Part shown: one piece after another, positions 1 through 6,585 of the stretch
Position numbering within the stretch: the first letter of the stretch is position 1
Layout: the number at the start of each line of letters is the position of its first letter
Assembly (NCBI GenBank): GCA_946885435.1
Contig: CAMPGL010000010.1
Span: forward strand, 1-26,416
Length of the DNA: 26,416 nucleotides
From: an uncultured Brevundimonas sp.
Lineage (GTDB): Bacteria; Pseudomonadota; Alphaproteobacteria; Caulobacterales; Caulobacteraceae
Direction: 5' to 3'
Notes under the pieces: generated by a model
Database searches by the model: none
Seen by the model: the letters and a program-made list of their open reading frames with translations, nothing else
Told to the model about the DNA's origin: nothing
Made by a program: the position numbers and the translations under genes

Positions 1-5
1 TTTGA

Positions 6-82
<77 letters not shown>

Positions 83-91
83 AGATTCGAC

Positions 92-120
92 AAAGCCCCG
101 CGAGAAATCGCGGGGCTTTT
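92..120 (+). terminator. Rho-independent terminator of tRNA-fMet
   Basis: A perfect 12-bp stem (92-103 with 108-119) closed by a GAAA tetraloop, with a GC-rich core and ending in TTTT. It lies 9 nt after the tRNA CCA end and clearly ends the tRNA transcript. The A-tract on the 5' side could let it work from the other strand too. Confidence 0.9.
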
Positions 121-213
121 CGCATGTCCGGCCGTCGTCAGCCGGCGCACAGGCGAGTGACGGACGCTTCGGGCCGGGCTAGCCTCCAAGAAAGGGCGCA
201 TCCGGAGACGACG

Positions 214-1089
214 ATGAGGACGGCGACGGCGATCATCTGTGCGAGCCTGCTGGCCGCGGGCTGCACCCAGCCGGCGGACGAGTCGCCGCCGGCCGCACCG
301 CCCGCGCCGGCCGAGCCGCAGTCGATCACCTATGTCTGCGAGGGCGGGGCCGGCGCCGAGGCACGCCATGGCCCCGACGGCCAGATGACCCTCGTGTTCG
401 GTCAGACCAGCTTCCCGATGAACCAGGCCGAGGCCGTATCCGGGTCGCGCTGGGTCGGTCAGACCCTCGAGTGGTGGGTGACCCTGGAAGCGGGCCAGGA
501 GGTCGGAACCCTGCGCCGGCTCGGCCCTGATCGCGTCGGCGCCGAGATCATCGCCCGTTGCGTCCGACCGACAAGCGGCGGCGTCCTGGCCCCGGATCCG
601 GCCGAGGCCGAGCCGCGGGCCGAGGCGACCGACGTCGTCGCCGGCGCGCCCTGCCGATCCCCGGCGCTCAGTCTGTCCCAGGTGGGCGGTGACGCGGGCG
701 CGGGCCAGCGCCATGCCACCTTTGCCTTCCGCAACGAGGGCTCGGTCGCCTGCACCCTGCAGGGATATCCCGGCCTCAGCCTGCAGGGCGAAGACGGCGC
801 CCTTCGCACCGACTTGCGCATCGAGCGTGAGCCGGGCCCCTATTACGCCGACGGCCAGGAGCCGGAAGTGGTGACCCTGCCGCCGCAGGGTCAGGCCTTC
901 TTCGACATCCACACGACCGCCGTCGCGGGGGAGATCGACGGCGAGACCGAGCCCTGCCGCGCCGTCGCCCGCGTCCGCGCCAGCCCGCCTGAAGACACCG
1001 GCAGCGTCCCTGCCGCCTTCCAGGCCAATCCCTGCAACGGCCGGGTGCGCGTATCGCCCTTCCGCCCGGTCGAGGAGCCGGCGCGATGA
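214..1089 (+). CDS. Lipoprotein, MliC-like domain fused to DUF4232 domain
   Basis: A 291-residue predicted lipoprotein. The start at 214 is chosen because GGAG (204-207) lies at the right distance and the product opens with a short signal peptide ending in the lipobox LAAGC (Cys17). A Pro/Ala linker follows. Residues about 38-117 resemble the MliC family of C-type lysozyme inhibitors: a Cys pair (C42, C116), SGSRW, and an EWW strand. Residues about 147-283 match DUF4232, a secreted domain of unknown function, with four Cys (147, 180, 248, 274) and the typical RNEGSVACTLQGYPG block. The protein probably sits in the periplasm or at the outer membrane. It stands alone between the tRNA and kbl. 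The MliC assignment rests on pattern only; an upstream in-frame ATG at 124 would add 30 residues without a signal peptide and overlaps nothing useful. Confidence 0.8.
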   Translation: MRTATAIICASLLAAGCTQPADESPPAAPPAPAEPQSITYVCEGGAGAEARHGPDGQMTLVFGQTSFPMNQAEAVSGSRWVGQTLEWWVTLEAGQEVGTLRRLGPDRVGAEIIARCVRPTSGGVLAPDPAEAEPRAEATDVVAGAPCRSPALSLSQVGGDAGAGQRHATFAFRNEGSVACTLQGYPGLSLQGEDGALRTDLRIEREPGPYYADGQEPEVVTLPPQGQAFFDIHTTAVAGEIDGETEPCRAVARVRASPPEDTGSVPAAFQANPCNGRVRVSPFRPVEEPAR

Positions 1090-1115
1090 CTTCCTCCCGC
1101 TCCCGGGTGGAAAGA

Positions 1116-1132
1116 TACGCCGTTTCGGCGTA
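1116..1132 (+). other. Short hairpin upstream of kbl
   Basis: A perfect 7-bp inverted repeat, TACGCCG-TTT-CGGCGTA, in the 72-nt spacer between the lipoprotein gene and kbl. No T-tract follows, so it is a poor terminator. It could be an operator for the kbl-tdh operon or an mRNA hairpin 30 nt before the kbl start. Confidence 0.35.
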
Positions 1133-1161
1133 ACCGCCTCCGGTCAATCGAGAGAGACCGG

Positions 1162-2355
1162 ATGCCGACCGACTTCTATGCCCGCGTGCGTTCCACGCTC
1201 GACGAGATCGACCAGCAGGGTCTGACCAAGCCGGAGCGGGTGATCGCTTCGCGGCAGGGGCCGGAGATCACGGTCGGCGGCCGGCAGGTGCTCAACTTCT
1301 GCGCCAACAACTACCTCGGCCTGGCCGGCGATGAGCGGGTCGTGCAGGCGGGCATCCAGGCGCAGGAGCGCTGGGGCGCGGGCACGGCGTCGGTGCGGTT
1401 CATCTGCGGCACGCTGGAGATCCACAAGGAGCTGGAGCGGGCCATCGCCGACTATCTCGGCTTCGAGGACACCATCCTGTTCGCGGCCGCCTTCGACGCC
1501 AACGGCGGCATCTTCGAGCCGTTGTTCGGGGAGGAGGACGCCATCGTCTCCGACAGCCTGAACCACGCCTCGATCATCGACGGGGTCCGGCTGTGCAAGG
1601 CCAAGCGCTATCGGTTCGCCAACTCCGACATGGACGAGCTGGAAAGCCAGCTGAAGGCCGCCCGGGCGGCGGGCGCGCGCGACATCATCATCGCCACCGA
1701 CGGCGCGTTTTCGATGGACGGCTACATCGCCAGGCTGAAGGACATCCGGGCGCTGGCCGACAAGTACGACGCCCTGATCATGGTCGACGACTGCCACGCG
1801 ACCGGCTTCCTGGGCCCGCAGGGCCGGGGCTCGTTCGCGCACCACGGGGTCGAGGTCGACTTCGTCACCGGCACCTTCGGCAAGGCGCTGGGCGGGGCCA
1901 TGGGCGGCTTCATCTGCGCCAGGTCCGAGGTCGTGGCCCTGCTGAAGCAGCGGGCACGGCCTTATCTGTTCTCCAATGCGCTCGCGCCGGCGGTGTGCGG
2001 CTCGAGCCTGGAGGCCATCCGCATCGCGCAAGGGTCCGAGGGCGACAGGCTCCGCGACCAGCTGTTCGCCAACGCCGCCCGCTATCGCGCCGCCATGAGC
2101 GAGGCGGGCTTCAGCCTGCTGGAGGGCGAGCACCCGATCATCCCGGTCATGCTGGGCGACGCCAAGCTGGCCCAGGACATGGCCGCGCGTATGCTGGAGC
2201 TCGGCGTCTATGTGATCGGCTTCAGCTTCCCGGTCGTGCCGCGCGGCCAGGCGCGCATCCGCACGCAGATGTCGGCGGCCCATACCTTCGAGCAGATCGA
2301 CCGGACGGTCGAGGCGTTCAAACAAGCCGGACGTGAGTTGGGAGTGATCGCATGA
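1162..2355 (+). CDS. kbl: Glycine C-acetyltransferase (2-amino-3-ketobutyrate CoA ligase)
   Basis: A 397-residue cytosolic PLP enzyme of the alpha-oxoamine synthase family. It cleaves 2-amino-3-oxobutyrate with CoA to glycine and acetyl-CoA, the second step of threonine degradation. The PLP lysine is K241 in the TGTFGKALGG motif. The cofactor-contacting DDCHATG (D209-H212) and DSLNHASI (H135) are intact, and the length is normal for Kbl. The start ATG at 1162 is preceded by AGAGAGA (about 1150-1156). The stop overlaps tdh by 4 nt (ATGA), so the two enzymes of the pathway are translationally coupled. No regulator gene is adjacent. Confidence 0.97.
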   Translation: MPTDFYARVRSTLDEIDQQGLTKPERVIASRQGPEITVGGRQVLNFCANNYLGLAGDERVVQAGIQAQERWGAGTASVRFICGTLEIHKELERAIADYLGFEDTILFAAAFDANGGIFEPLFGEEDAIVSDSLNHASIIDGVRLCKAKRYRFANSDMDELESQLKAARAAGARDIIIATDGAFSMDGYIARLKDIRALADKYDALIMVDDCHATGFLGPQGRGSFAHHGVEVDFVTGTFGKALGGAMGGFICARSEVVALLKQRARPYLFSNALAPAVCGSSLEAIRIAQGSEGDRLRDQLFANAARYRAAMSEAGFSLLEGEHPIIPVMLGDAKLAQDMAARMLELGVYVIGFSFPVVPRGQARIRTQMSAAHTFEQIDRTVEAFKQAGRELGVIA

Positions 2356-3404
2356 CGCAGACGATGAAGGCCCTGGCCAAGACCAAGCCCGAGGTCGGGC
2401 TCGACCTGATCGAGGCGCCGGTGCCCCAGCCCGGGCCCGAGGACGTGCTGATCCGCGTCAAGCGCACGGCCGTGTGCGGCACCGACATCCACATCTGGAA
2501 CTGGGACGAGTGGTCCCAGAAGAACGTGCCCGTGCCGATGATCACCGGCCACGAGTTCGCCGGGGAGATCGTCGAGATCGGCAAGGACGTGGATCGTCGC
2601 CTCAAGGTCGGCCAGCGCGTCTCGGCCGAGGGCCACGTCATCGACCTGAACTCCGAAGCTGCGCGTGCGGGACACTTCCACCTGGATCCCGACACGCGCG
2701 GCATCGGCGTGAACCGCCAGGGCGCCTTCGCCGAATACGTGGTGGCGCCGGCCTTCAACGTCATCGAGCTGCCCGACGACGTCCCCTATGAGATCGGCTC
2801 GATCCTCGATCCGTTCGGCAACGCCGTGCACACGGCCCAGCAGTTCGACCTGCTCGGCGAAGACGTGCTGGTCACCGGCGCGGGGCCCATCGGCATGATG
2901 GCCGCCGCCGTGGCGCGGCACGCCGGCGCGCGCACCGTCGTGCTCACCGACATCAACGACTTCCGCCTGGAGCTGGCCCAGAAGGTCGCGCCGGGCGTGC
3001 GCACCGTGAACACGATGAACGAGGACCTGCACGACGTCATGAAGGAGCTGGGCCTGAAGGTCGGCTTCGACGTGGCGCTGGAGATGTCGGGCTCGCCGAT
3101 CGCCTTCAAGCAGTGCGTCGACACCCTGATCATGGGCGGCGGCATGGCGCTGCTGGGAATTCCGTCGAAGCCGATGGAGACGGACTGGGGCCAGATCATC
3201 CTCAAGGCCCTGACCATCAAGGGCGTCTACGGCCGCGAGATGTTCACCACCTGGCGCAAGATGCTGGGCCTGCTGAAGGCCGGCCTGGACCTCACGCCGC
3301 TCATCACCCACCAGATGCCGTTCGAGAACTACCGCGAGGGCTTCGAGGCCATGAAGTCCGGCAAGTCCGGCAAGGTGGTCCTGAACTGGGACAAGGCGGC
3401 CTGA
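2352..3404 (+). CDS. tdh: L-threonine 3-dehydrogenase
   Basis: A 350-residue zinc- and NAD-dependent medium-chain dehydrogenase that oxidises threonine to 2-amino-3-oxobutyrate, the substrate of Kbl encoded just upstream. The catalytic-zinc residues C42 (VCGTD) and H67-E68 (GHEFAGE) are present, and the NAD-binding GAGPIG is at 176-181. Sequence outside the lobe loop is typical of bacterial Tdh. The oddity is the loop at about 94-118: E. coli Tdh holds a structural zinc there with four Cys, but this protein has IDLNSEAARAG...FHLDPDTRG with no Cys. The reading frame through the loop is open and resumes the family pattern (GIGVNRQGAFAEY), so a sequencing frameshift is unlikely. The start overlaps the kbl stop (ATGA), and the stop abuts the nuclease stop on the other strand. 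Confidence 0.95.
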   Translation: MTQTMKALAKTKPEVGLDLIEAPVPQPGPEDVLIRVKRTAVCGTDIHIWNWDEWSQKNVPVPMITGHEFAGEIVEIGKDVDRRLKVGQRVSAEGHVIDLNSEAARAGHFHLDPDTRGIGVNRQGAFAEYVVAPAFNVIELPDDVPYEIGSILDPFGNAVHTAQQFDLLGEDVLVTGAGPIGMMAAAVARHAGARTVVLTDINDFRLELAQKVAPGVRTVNTMNEDLHDVMKELGLKVGFDVALEMSGSPIAFKQCVDTLIMGGGMALLGIPSKPMETDWGQIILKALTIKGVYGREMFTTWRKMLGLLKAGLDLTPLITHQMPFENYREGFEAMKSGKSGKVVLNWDKAA

Positions 3405-4040
3405 TCAGCGGCCGCGGCGGTAATCCGCCGGGTCGATGAAATCCCCGTACGCCCAGGCGCCCGCGCTATCCGTCCGAGCGTCGCGTTCCTCGTCCACGTA
3501 CTCGCGCGAGTACTGCTCGTAGGCCAGGGCGTGGCCCGAGCGGACCATCTCTGCCCCGAGGTCGCGGCCGCCTGCACTGCAGCGTGCGACCGTGCGGCCA
3601 TAGCGGTCGGTGTCCATAGGCGCGCAGGTCACCTGACGGCCGGCGACCAGGCGCTGGAGGGCCTGTCGGCCGGCCTCGCCGCAGGGACGACCGGAACAGG
3701 TCTGACTGCGCTCGAAGGCGTCGATGCCCTGCAGCCGGATGCGTTCCTGCCCTAAGTCGAGGGTGTCCCCATCCACTACCTCGGCGCGCCCTGCGATCAG
3801 GCGGTCTGAACTGGAAGGACCATCACGCGCGCGATCGGGCAGCACCCGGGCGACGGGCGCCCGCTCGAGATCGGCCGCCATGGCCTGAAGTCCATCCGTC
3901 CCGGCCTGCAGGGCGCGCTGCGCGCCGGACGGATTGATAATGGCTCCAAGAGCAAGAAGGGTGCAGGCGATGATGGCCTTCTCACCCGGCGAGAGGCGCC
4001 TGAGCCACCAGCGTTTCCATGGCGGGGGAAGACGCGACAT
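3405..4040 (-). CDS. Membrane-anchored thermonuclease-like (SNase-fold) protein
   Basis: A 211-residue protein. Residues 20-36 form one hydrophobic segment after a basic N-terminus, giving a probable N-in anchor with the nuclease domain outside the cytoplasm. Residues about 84-185 match the staphylococcal nuclease fold: VVDGDTL (D90, D92), IRLQGIDAFE (R102, D107, E110) and DRYGRT (R149), corresponding to the Ca2+ and catalytic residues of the family. The usual APE triplet is AFE here. Two nearby Cys (115, 120) and C139/C154 may form disulfides. The ATG at 4040 has no clear Shine-Dalgarno and is directly preceded by an 8-bp hairpin. The stop TGA abuts the tdh stop. Substrate (DNA or RNA) is not decidable from sequence. 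Confidence 0.85.
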   Translation of the reverse strand: MSRLPPPWKRWWLRRLSPGEKAIIACTLLALGAIINPSGAQRALQAGTDGLQAMAADLERAPVARVLPDRARDGPSSSDRLIAGRAEVVDGDTLDLGQERIRLQGIDAFERSQTCSGRPCGEAGRQALQRLVAGRQVTCAPMDTDRYGRTVARCSAGGRDLGAEMVRSGHALAYEQYSREYVDEERDARTDSAGAWAYGDFIDPADYRRGR

Positions 4041-4059
4041 GCGCGCCAGCTTGGCGCGC
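4041..4059 (-). promoter_or_regulatory. Hairpin directly before the nuclease start codon
   Basis: A perfect 8-bp inverted repeat (4041-4048 with 4052-4059, 3-nt loop) ends at the base next to the ATG of the minus-strand nuclease gene and takes the place of a Shine-Dalgarno. It may restrain translation, or the real start may lie further in. Confidence 0.35.
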
Positions 4060-4094
4060 CGTCGTTTCGGGCCCGTTCCCGAAGGTCGTTAACG

Positions 4095-4120
4095 GCCGCG
4101 GCGGCCCGAGCCGCCGCGGC
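4095..4120 (-). terminator. Terminator-like hairpin after the HAHIN membrane protein gene
   Basis: A perfect 11-bp all-GC stem (4095-4105 with 4110-4120, 4-nt loop) lies 6 nt past the stop of the 4127-4525 gene. There is no T-run on the minus strand, so it is a weak intrinsic terminator at best. It may stabilise the mRNA 3' end. Confidence 0.4.
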
Positions 4121-4126
4121 GTCAGT

Positions 4127-4525
4127 TCAGGCGGCGGCCGCCGGCGTCCTGCCGCCCGTGGCGCGGAAGAGGATGACGGCGAACAGCAGGATGCCCAGGC
4201 CGGTCATGATCTCGCCGGCCATGAGCGCCGGGAGCAGGGCGGTGTTGCCCAGCAGCATGGCCGCCAGGCCGGTCATCATGCTCACGAAGCCGAGGACGAA
4301 CAGCAGCAACTGGGCCTTGGGCAGCCAGCCTGCCGCCGCGGCCGGCATGGCGCGGTAGAACAGGCCGATCAGCATCATCGAGGTCCAGCCGATCAGATTG
4401 ATGTGGGCGTGGACGGGCCGCAGGGTGAAGTTCTCGTTGGCCCCCATCCAGATGCCGAGGCTGACGCCGACGATGAGCGACAGCACGCCGAGACGCAGAA
4501 ACAGAGACGAGAGACGATGGTCCAT
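4127..4525 (-). CDS. Small four-helix membrane protein with HAHINLIGW motif
   Basis: A 132-residue hydrophobic protein with four predicted membrane helices (about 8-28, 40-60, 70-92, 98-122). The motif PVHAHINLIGW (H39, H41) followed by a second helix resembles the haem-ligand helix of haem-copper oxidase subunit I and NnrS-type proteins, but the product is far too short to be an oxidase. Related small proteins are often named cytochrome-oxidase-subunit-I-like; their function is not established to my knowledge. The start is supported by GAGGAG (4533-4538) 7 nt upstream. The gene is divergent from arsR, with 138 nt between starts, and has its own palindromic promoter candidate. A redox or haem/metal-handling role is inference only. 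Confidence 0.8.
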   Translation of the reverse strand: MDHRLSSLFLRLGVLSLIVGVSLGIWMGANENFTLRPVHAHINLIGWTSMMLIGLFYRAMPAAAAGWLPKAQLLLFVLGFVSMMTGLAAMLLGNTALLPALMAGEIMTGLGILLFAVILFRATGGRTPAAAA

Positions 4526-4567
4526 GGCGGGACTCCTCTTGTTGGCCCGTATGGGCGGGGGAGGCGC

Positions 4568-4596
4568 CCTGTAGTGAGCGAACGATGCTCGCTCAA
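4568..4596 (-). promoter_or_regulatory. Promoter and operator candidate for the HAHIN gene
   Basis: On the minus strand, TTGAGC (4591-4596) and TACAGG (4568-4573) are spaced by 17 nt, a plausible -35/-10 pair 43 nt before the start codon. The spacer and -35 hold a perfect 7-bp inverted repeat TGAGCGA-N7-TCGCTCA (4575-4581 with 4589-4595), a likely protein-binding site. It differs in sequence from the ars palindrome, suggesting a different regulator. Confidence 0.4.
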
Positions 4597-4627
4597 CTTA
4601 AATATATGTCACGAGTCGATAGGGCTG

Positions 4628-4669
4628 TTGACTCGCGTCTAATGATTCCATATTCGTAGAAATATGGAA
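4628..4669 (+). promoter_or_regulatory. ars operon promoter with ArsR operator
   Basis: TTGACT (4628-4633) is a good -35 element, and a weak AT-rich -10 (TATTCG, 4651-4656) follows at 17 nt. A perfect 9-bp palindrome, TTCCATATT-N6-AATATGGAA (4646-4654 with 4661-4669), covers the -10 region and contains the arsR start codon (4664-4666). This is the expected position for ArsR autorepression. With this -10, transcription would begin at or next to the A of the ATG, and no Shine-Dalgarno is present, so arsR may be translated from a leaderless mRNA. Confidence 0.6.
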
Positions 4670-5020
4670 ACGAACGAAGCGGTCCAGCGTCTCTCCGCCC
4701 TGGCCCAGGAAGGCCGGTTGTCGGTCTTCCGCATGCTGGTGCGGGCGGGAGAAGGCGGCCTTCCGGCGGGCGAAATCGCGCGCGCGGCGGGCGTCCCGGC
4801 GAACACTCTGTCGGCTCAGCTCAACCTGCTGGTTGCGGCCAATCTGGTGACCCGGCGGCGGGACGGTCGCTCCATCGTCTACACGGCCGACTACGCCGGC
4901 ATGAGCGAGCTGATCCTCCACCTCATGGAGGACTGCTGCCAGGGCCGGGCCGAAGTCTGCCGTCCTGTCGCCGAGGCGGCCGGCCGCTGCCGCCCCCAAC
5001 CTGCACAAGGAAACGCTTGA
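4664..5020 (+). CDS. arsR: ArsR-family arsenic-responsive repressor
   Basis: A 118-residue winged-helix repressor of the ArsR/SmtB family. The helix-turn-helix is about residues 34-62 (LPAGEIARAAGVPANTLSAQ), followed by the wing (TRRRDGRSIVYTA). The sensor site is not the CxC of plasmid ArsR but a C-terminal cluster, C91-C92 and C99 (EDCCQGRAEVC), the arrangement described for the Acidithiobacillus ferrooxidans ArsR, which binds trivalent arsenic with three Cys. It is predicted to dissociate from DNA on binding As(III) or methylarsenite. It is first in the ars operon, and its stop overlaps the arsI start (TGATG). The start codon lies inside the operator palindrome. Confidence 0.95.
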   Translation: METNEAVQRLSALAQEGRLSVFRMLVRAGEGGLPAGEIARAAGVPANTLSAQLNLLVAANLVTRRRDGRSIVYTADYAGMSELILHLMEDCCQGRAEVCRPVAEAAGRCRPQPAQGNA

Positions 5021-5475
5021 TGAAACGCCTGCACGTCCACGTCGCCGTGGAAGACCTCGACCGGTCGATCGGTTTCTATTCGGCCCTGTTCGGGGCCGAG
5101 CCCGCCGTCCTCAAGGGCGATTACGCCAAATGGATGCTTGACGACCCGCGCGTGAACTTCGCCATCTCCAACCGGGGGCGCCCGGGCGGCGTCGATCACC
5201 TGGGCATCCAGGCCGAGACGGGCGAGGAGCTGGCCGATTTGGCCGGTCGCCTGAAGGCGGCGGGCGAGACGACCGTGGACGAGGCGGCGACCTGCTGCTG
5301 CTACGCGCGCTCGGACAAGAGCTGGGTCAAGGACCCGTCGGGTCTGTCGTGGGAGACCTTCCACACCTTCGGCGAGTCGACCGTCTACGGCGAGGACCAG
5401 CCGGACCTCGAGATCGCTGCGGCCATGGCCTGCTGCCCGACGGCGGCGGCTCAGCCTGAAGCCGCCTGTTGCTGA
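5020..5475 (+). CDS. arsI: ArsI/CadI-type vicinal-oxygen-chelate lyase
   Basis: A 151-residue glyoxalase-fold protein. ArsI enzymes are Fe(II)-dependent dioxygenases that cleave the carbon-arsenic bond of methylarsenite and trivalent aromatic arsenicals. The metal triad is visible as H5 (HVHV), H60 (VDHLG) and E112 (SWETF). The substrate-binding vicinal Cys pair is in TCCCYA (C92-C94), with one Cys more than the usual CCYA. The C-terminus adds two more pairs, C138-C139 and C150-C151. The ATG at 5020 is chosen over the TTG just before it because AAGGA (5007-5011) fits and it gives the TGATG overlap with arsR. The cadmium-induced CadI homologues share the fold; the ars context favours ArsI. Confidence 0.9.
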   Translation: MKRLHVHVAVEDLDRSIGFYSALFGAEPAVLKGDYAKWMLDDPRVNFAISNRGRPGGVDHLGIQAETGEELADLAGRLKAAGETTVDEAATCCCYARSDKSWVKDPSGLSWETFHTFGESTVYGEDQPDLEIAAAMACCPTAAAQPEAACC

Positions 5476-5479
5476 TCCG

Positions 5480-6190
5480 ATGAGCGCAGCCGCCGACGCC
5501 AGCCTCGAGCCGCCGAGACACGAGGGATACGGTCCCATCCGGCGGCTCGCCGCCGAAGCGCTCGGGACCGCCCTGCTGCTCGCGGTGGTGGTGGGCTCCG
5601 GCGTCATGGGCGAGCGGCTCGCGGGCGGGAACTTGGCCATCGCGCTCCTGGCCAACACCCTCGCTACCGGCGCGGGGCTGATCGTCCTGATCACGATCTT
5701 CGGGCCGCTGTCCGGGGCCCACTTCAATCCGGCGGTGACCCTGGTGTTCGCCCTGCGCGGGGAAATCAGGGCCCGTCCGGCCGCGGCCTATGCGGCGGCT
5801 CAGGCCGTCGGCGGGGTGCTCGGCGTCTGGCTGGCCCACCTGATGTTCGCCGAGCCGGTCCTGCAGGTGTCGACGAAGCTGCGCGACGGTCCGGCCCAGG
5901 CGTTGTCGGAGGGCGTCGCCGCCTTCGGCCTGGTGGGGGTCATCCTCGGCTGCCTGAGATTCCGGCCGGACGCGACGCCCACGATGGTCGGCCTGTACAT
6001 CACCGCCGCCTACTGGTTCACGGCCTCCACCTCCTTCGCCAATCCGGCGGTGACCGTCGCGCGCTCCCTGTCGGACACCTTCGCCGGCATCGCGCCCAGC
6101 TCCGCCCCGGCCTTCATCGCCGCCCAGCTCGCGGGCGCGGTCCTGGCCGCCTATCTGTTCCGCTGGCTTCTGGACGAGAAACGCACATGA
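5480..6190 (+). CDS. aqpS: AqpS-type aquaglyceroporin of the ars operon
   Basis: A 236-residue MIP-family channel with six membrane helices and two NPA boxes (83-85 in HFNPAVT and 188-190 in FANPAVT). In Sinorhizobium meliloti, AqpS in the ars operon lets arsenite formed by ArsC leave down its gradient, and it also conducts methylated species. The same job is inferred here because the operon has no ArsB or Acr3 pump. The second NPA box reads NPAVTVARS, where classical aquaporins have NPAR directly, as in AqpS-like channels. It starts 4 nt after arsI and overlaps arsC by 4 nt. Confidence 0.92.
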   Translation: MSAAADASLEPPRHEGYGPIRRLAAEALGTALLLAVVVGSGVMGERLAGGNLAIALLANTLATGAGLIVLITIFGPLSGAHFNPAVTLVFALRGEIRARPAAAYAAAQAVGGVLGVWLAHLMFAEPVLQVSTKLRDGPAQALSEGVAAFGLVGVILGCLRFRPDATPTMVGLYITAAYWFTASTSFANPAVTVARSLSDTFAGIAPSSAPAFIAAQLAGAVLAAYLFRWLLDEKRT

Positions 6191-6585
6191 CCGACTTCCC
6201 CGTCACCATCCATCACAACCCGCGCTGCGGCACGTCGCGCAACACGCTCGAGATGATCCGGGCGTCCGGATACGAGCCGGAGGTCGTTGAGTACATGCAG
6301 ACGGGCTGGACCATGGACCAGCTCAAGACCCTGTTCGCAAAGGCGGGCATCGCTCCACGCGAGGCCCTTCGCGAGAAGGAGGCCAGGTCGCTTCGGCCCC
6401 AGCTGCTCGACGGCGCCGACGATGACGCCATCCTCCAGGCCATGGTCGAGGAGCCGGTGCTGGTGAACCGCCCCATCGTGGTGACGCCCAGGGGCGCGGC
6501 GCTGTGCCGTCCGTCGGAGCGGGTCTTCGACCTCCTGGAGCGGCGGCCCGAGCAGTTCACGAAGGAGGACGGCGAGGTCGTCTAG
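6187..6585 (+). CDS. arsC: Arsenate reductase, glutaredoxin-dependent
   Basis: A 132-residue ArsC of the thioredoxin-fold, glutaredoxin-linked class (E. coli R773 type). It reduces arsenate to arsenite using glutathione and glutaredoxin. The catalytic Cys is C14 in HNPRCGTSRNT, and the anion-binding arginines are R95 (VNRPIVVT) and R108 (LCRPSERV), equivalent to R94 and R107 of the E. coli enzyme. The C-terminal FTKEDGE is typical. It overlaps aqpS by 4 nt (ATGA), consistent with coupling of reduction to export. Its stop codon shares CTAG with the stop of the convergent topoisomerase gene. Confidence 0.96.
   Translation: MTDFPVTIHHNPRCGTSRNTLEMIRASGYEPEVVEYMQTGWTMDQLKTLFAKAGIAPREALREKEARSLRPQLLDGADDDAILQAMVEEPVLVNRPIVVTPRGAALCRPSERVFDLLERRPEQFTKEDGEVV

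Noticed and set aside
124..213. Upstream ATG extension of the lipoprotein gene
   Set aside because: It adds charged residues before the signal peptide and has no Shine-Dalgarno; the ATG at 214 has GGAG and a proper lipobox.
1144..2325. 393-residue minus-strand frame opposite kbl
   Set aside because: Antisense shadow of kbl with low-complexity composition and no recognisable domain.
4127..4525. Cytochrome oxidase subunit I
   Set aside because: Only four helices and 132 residues; it lacks the other haem and copper ligands, so only a motif-level likeness is claimed.
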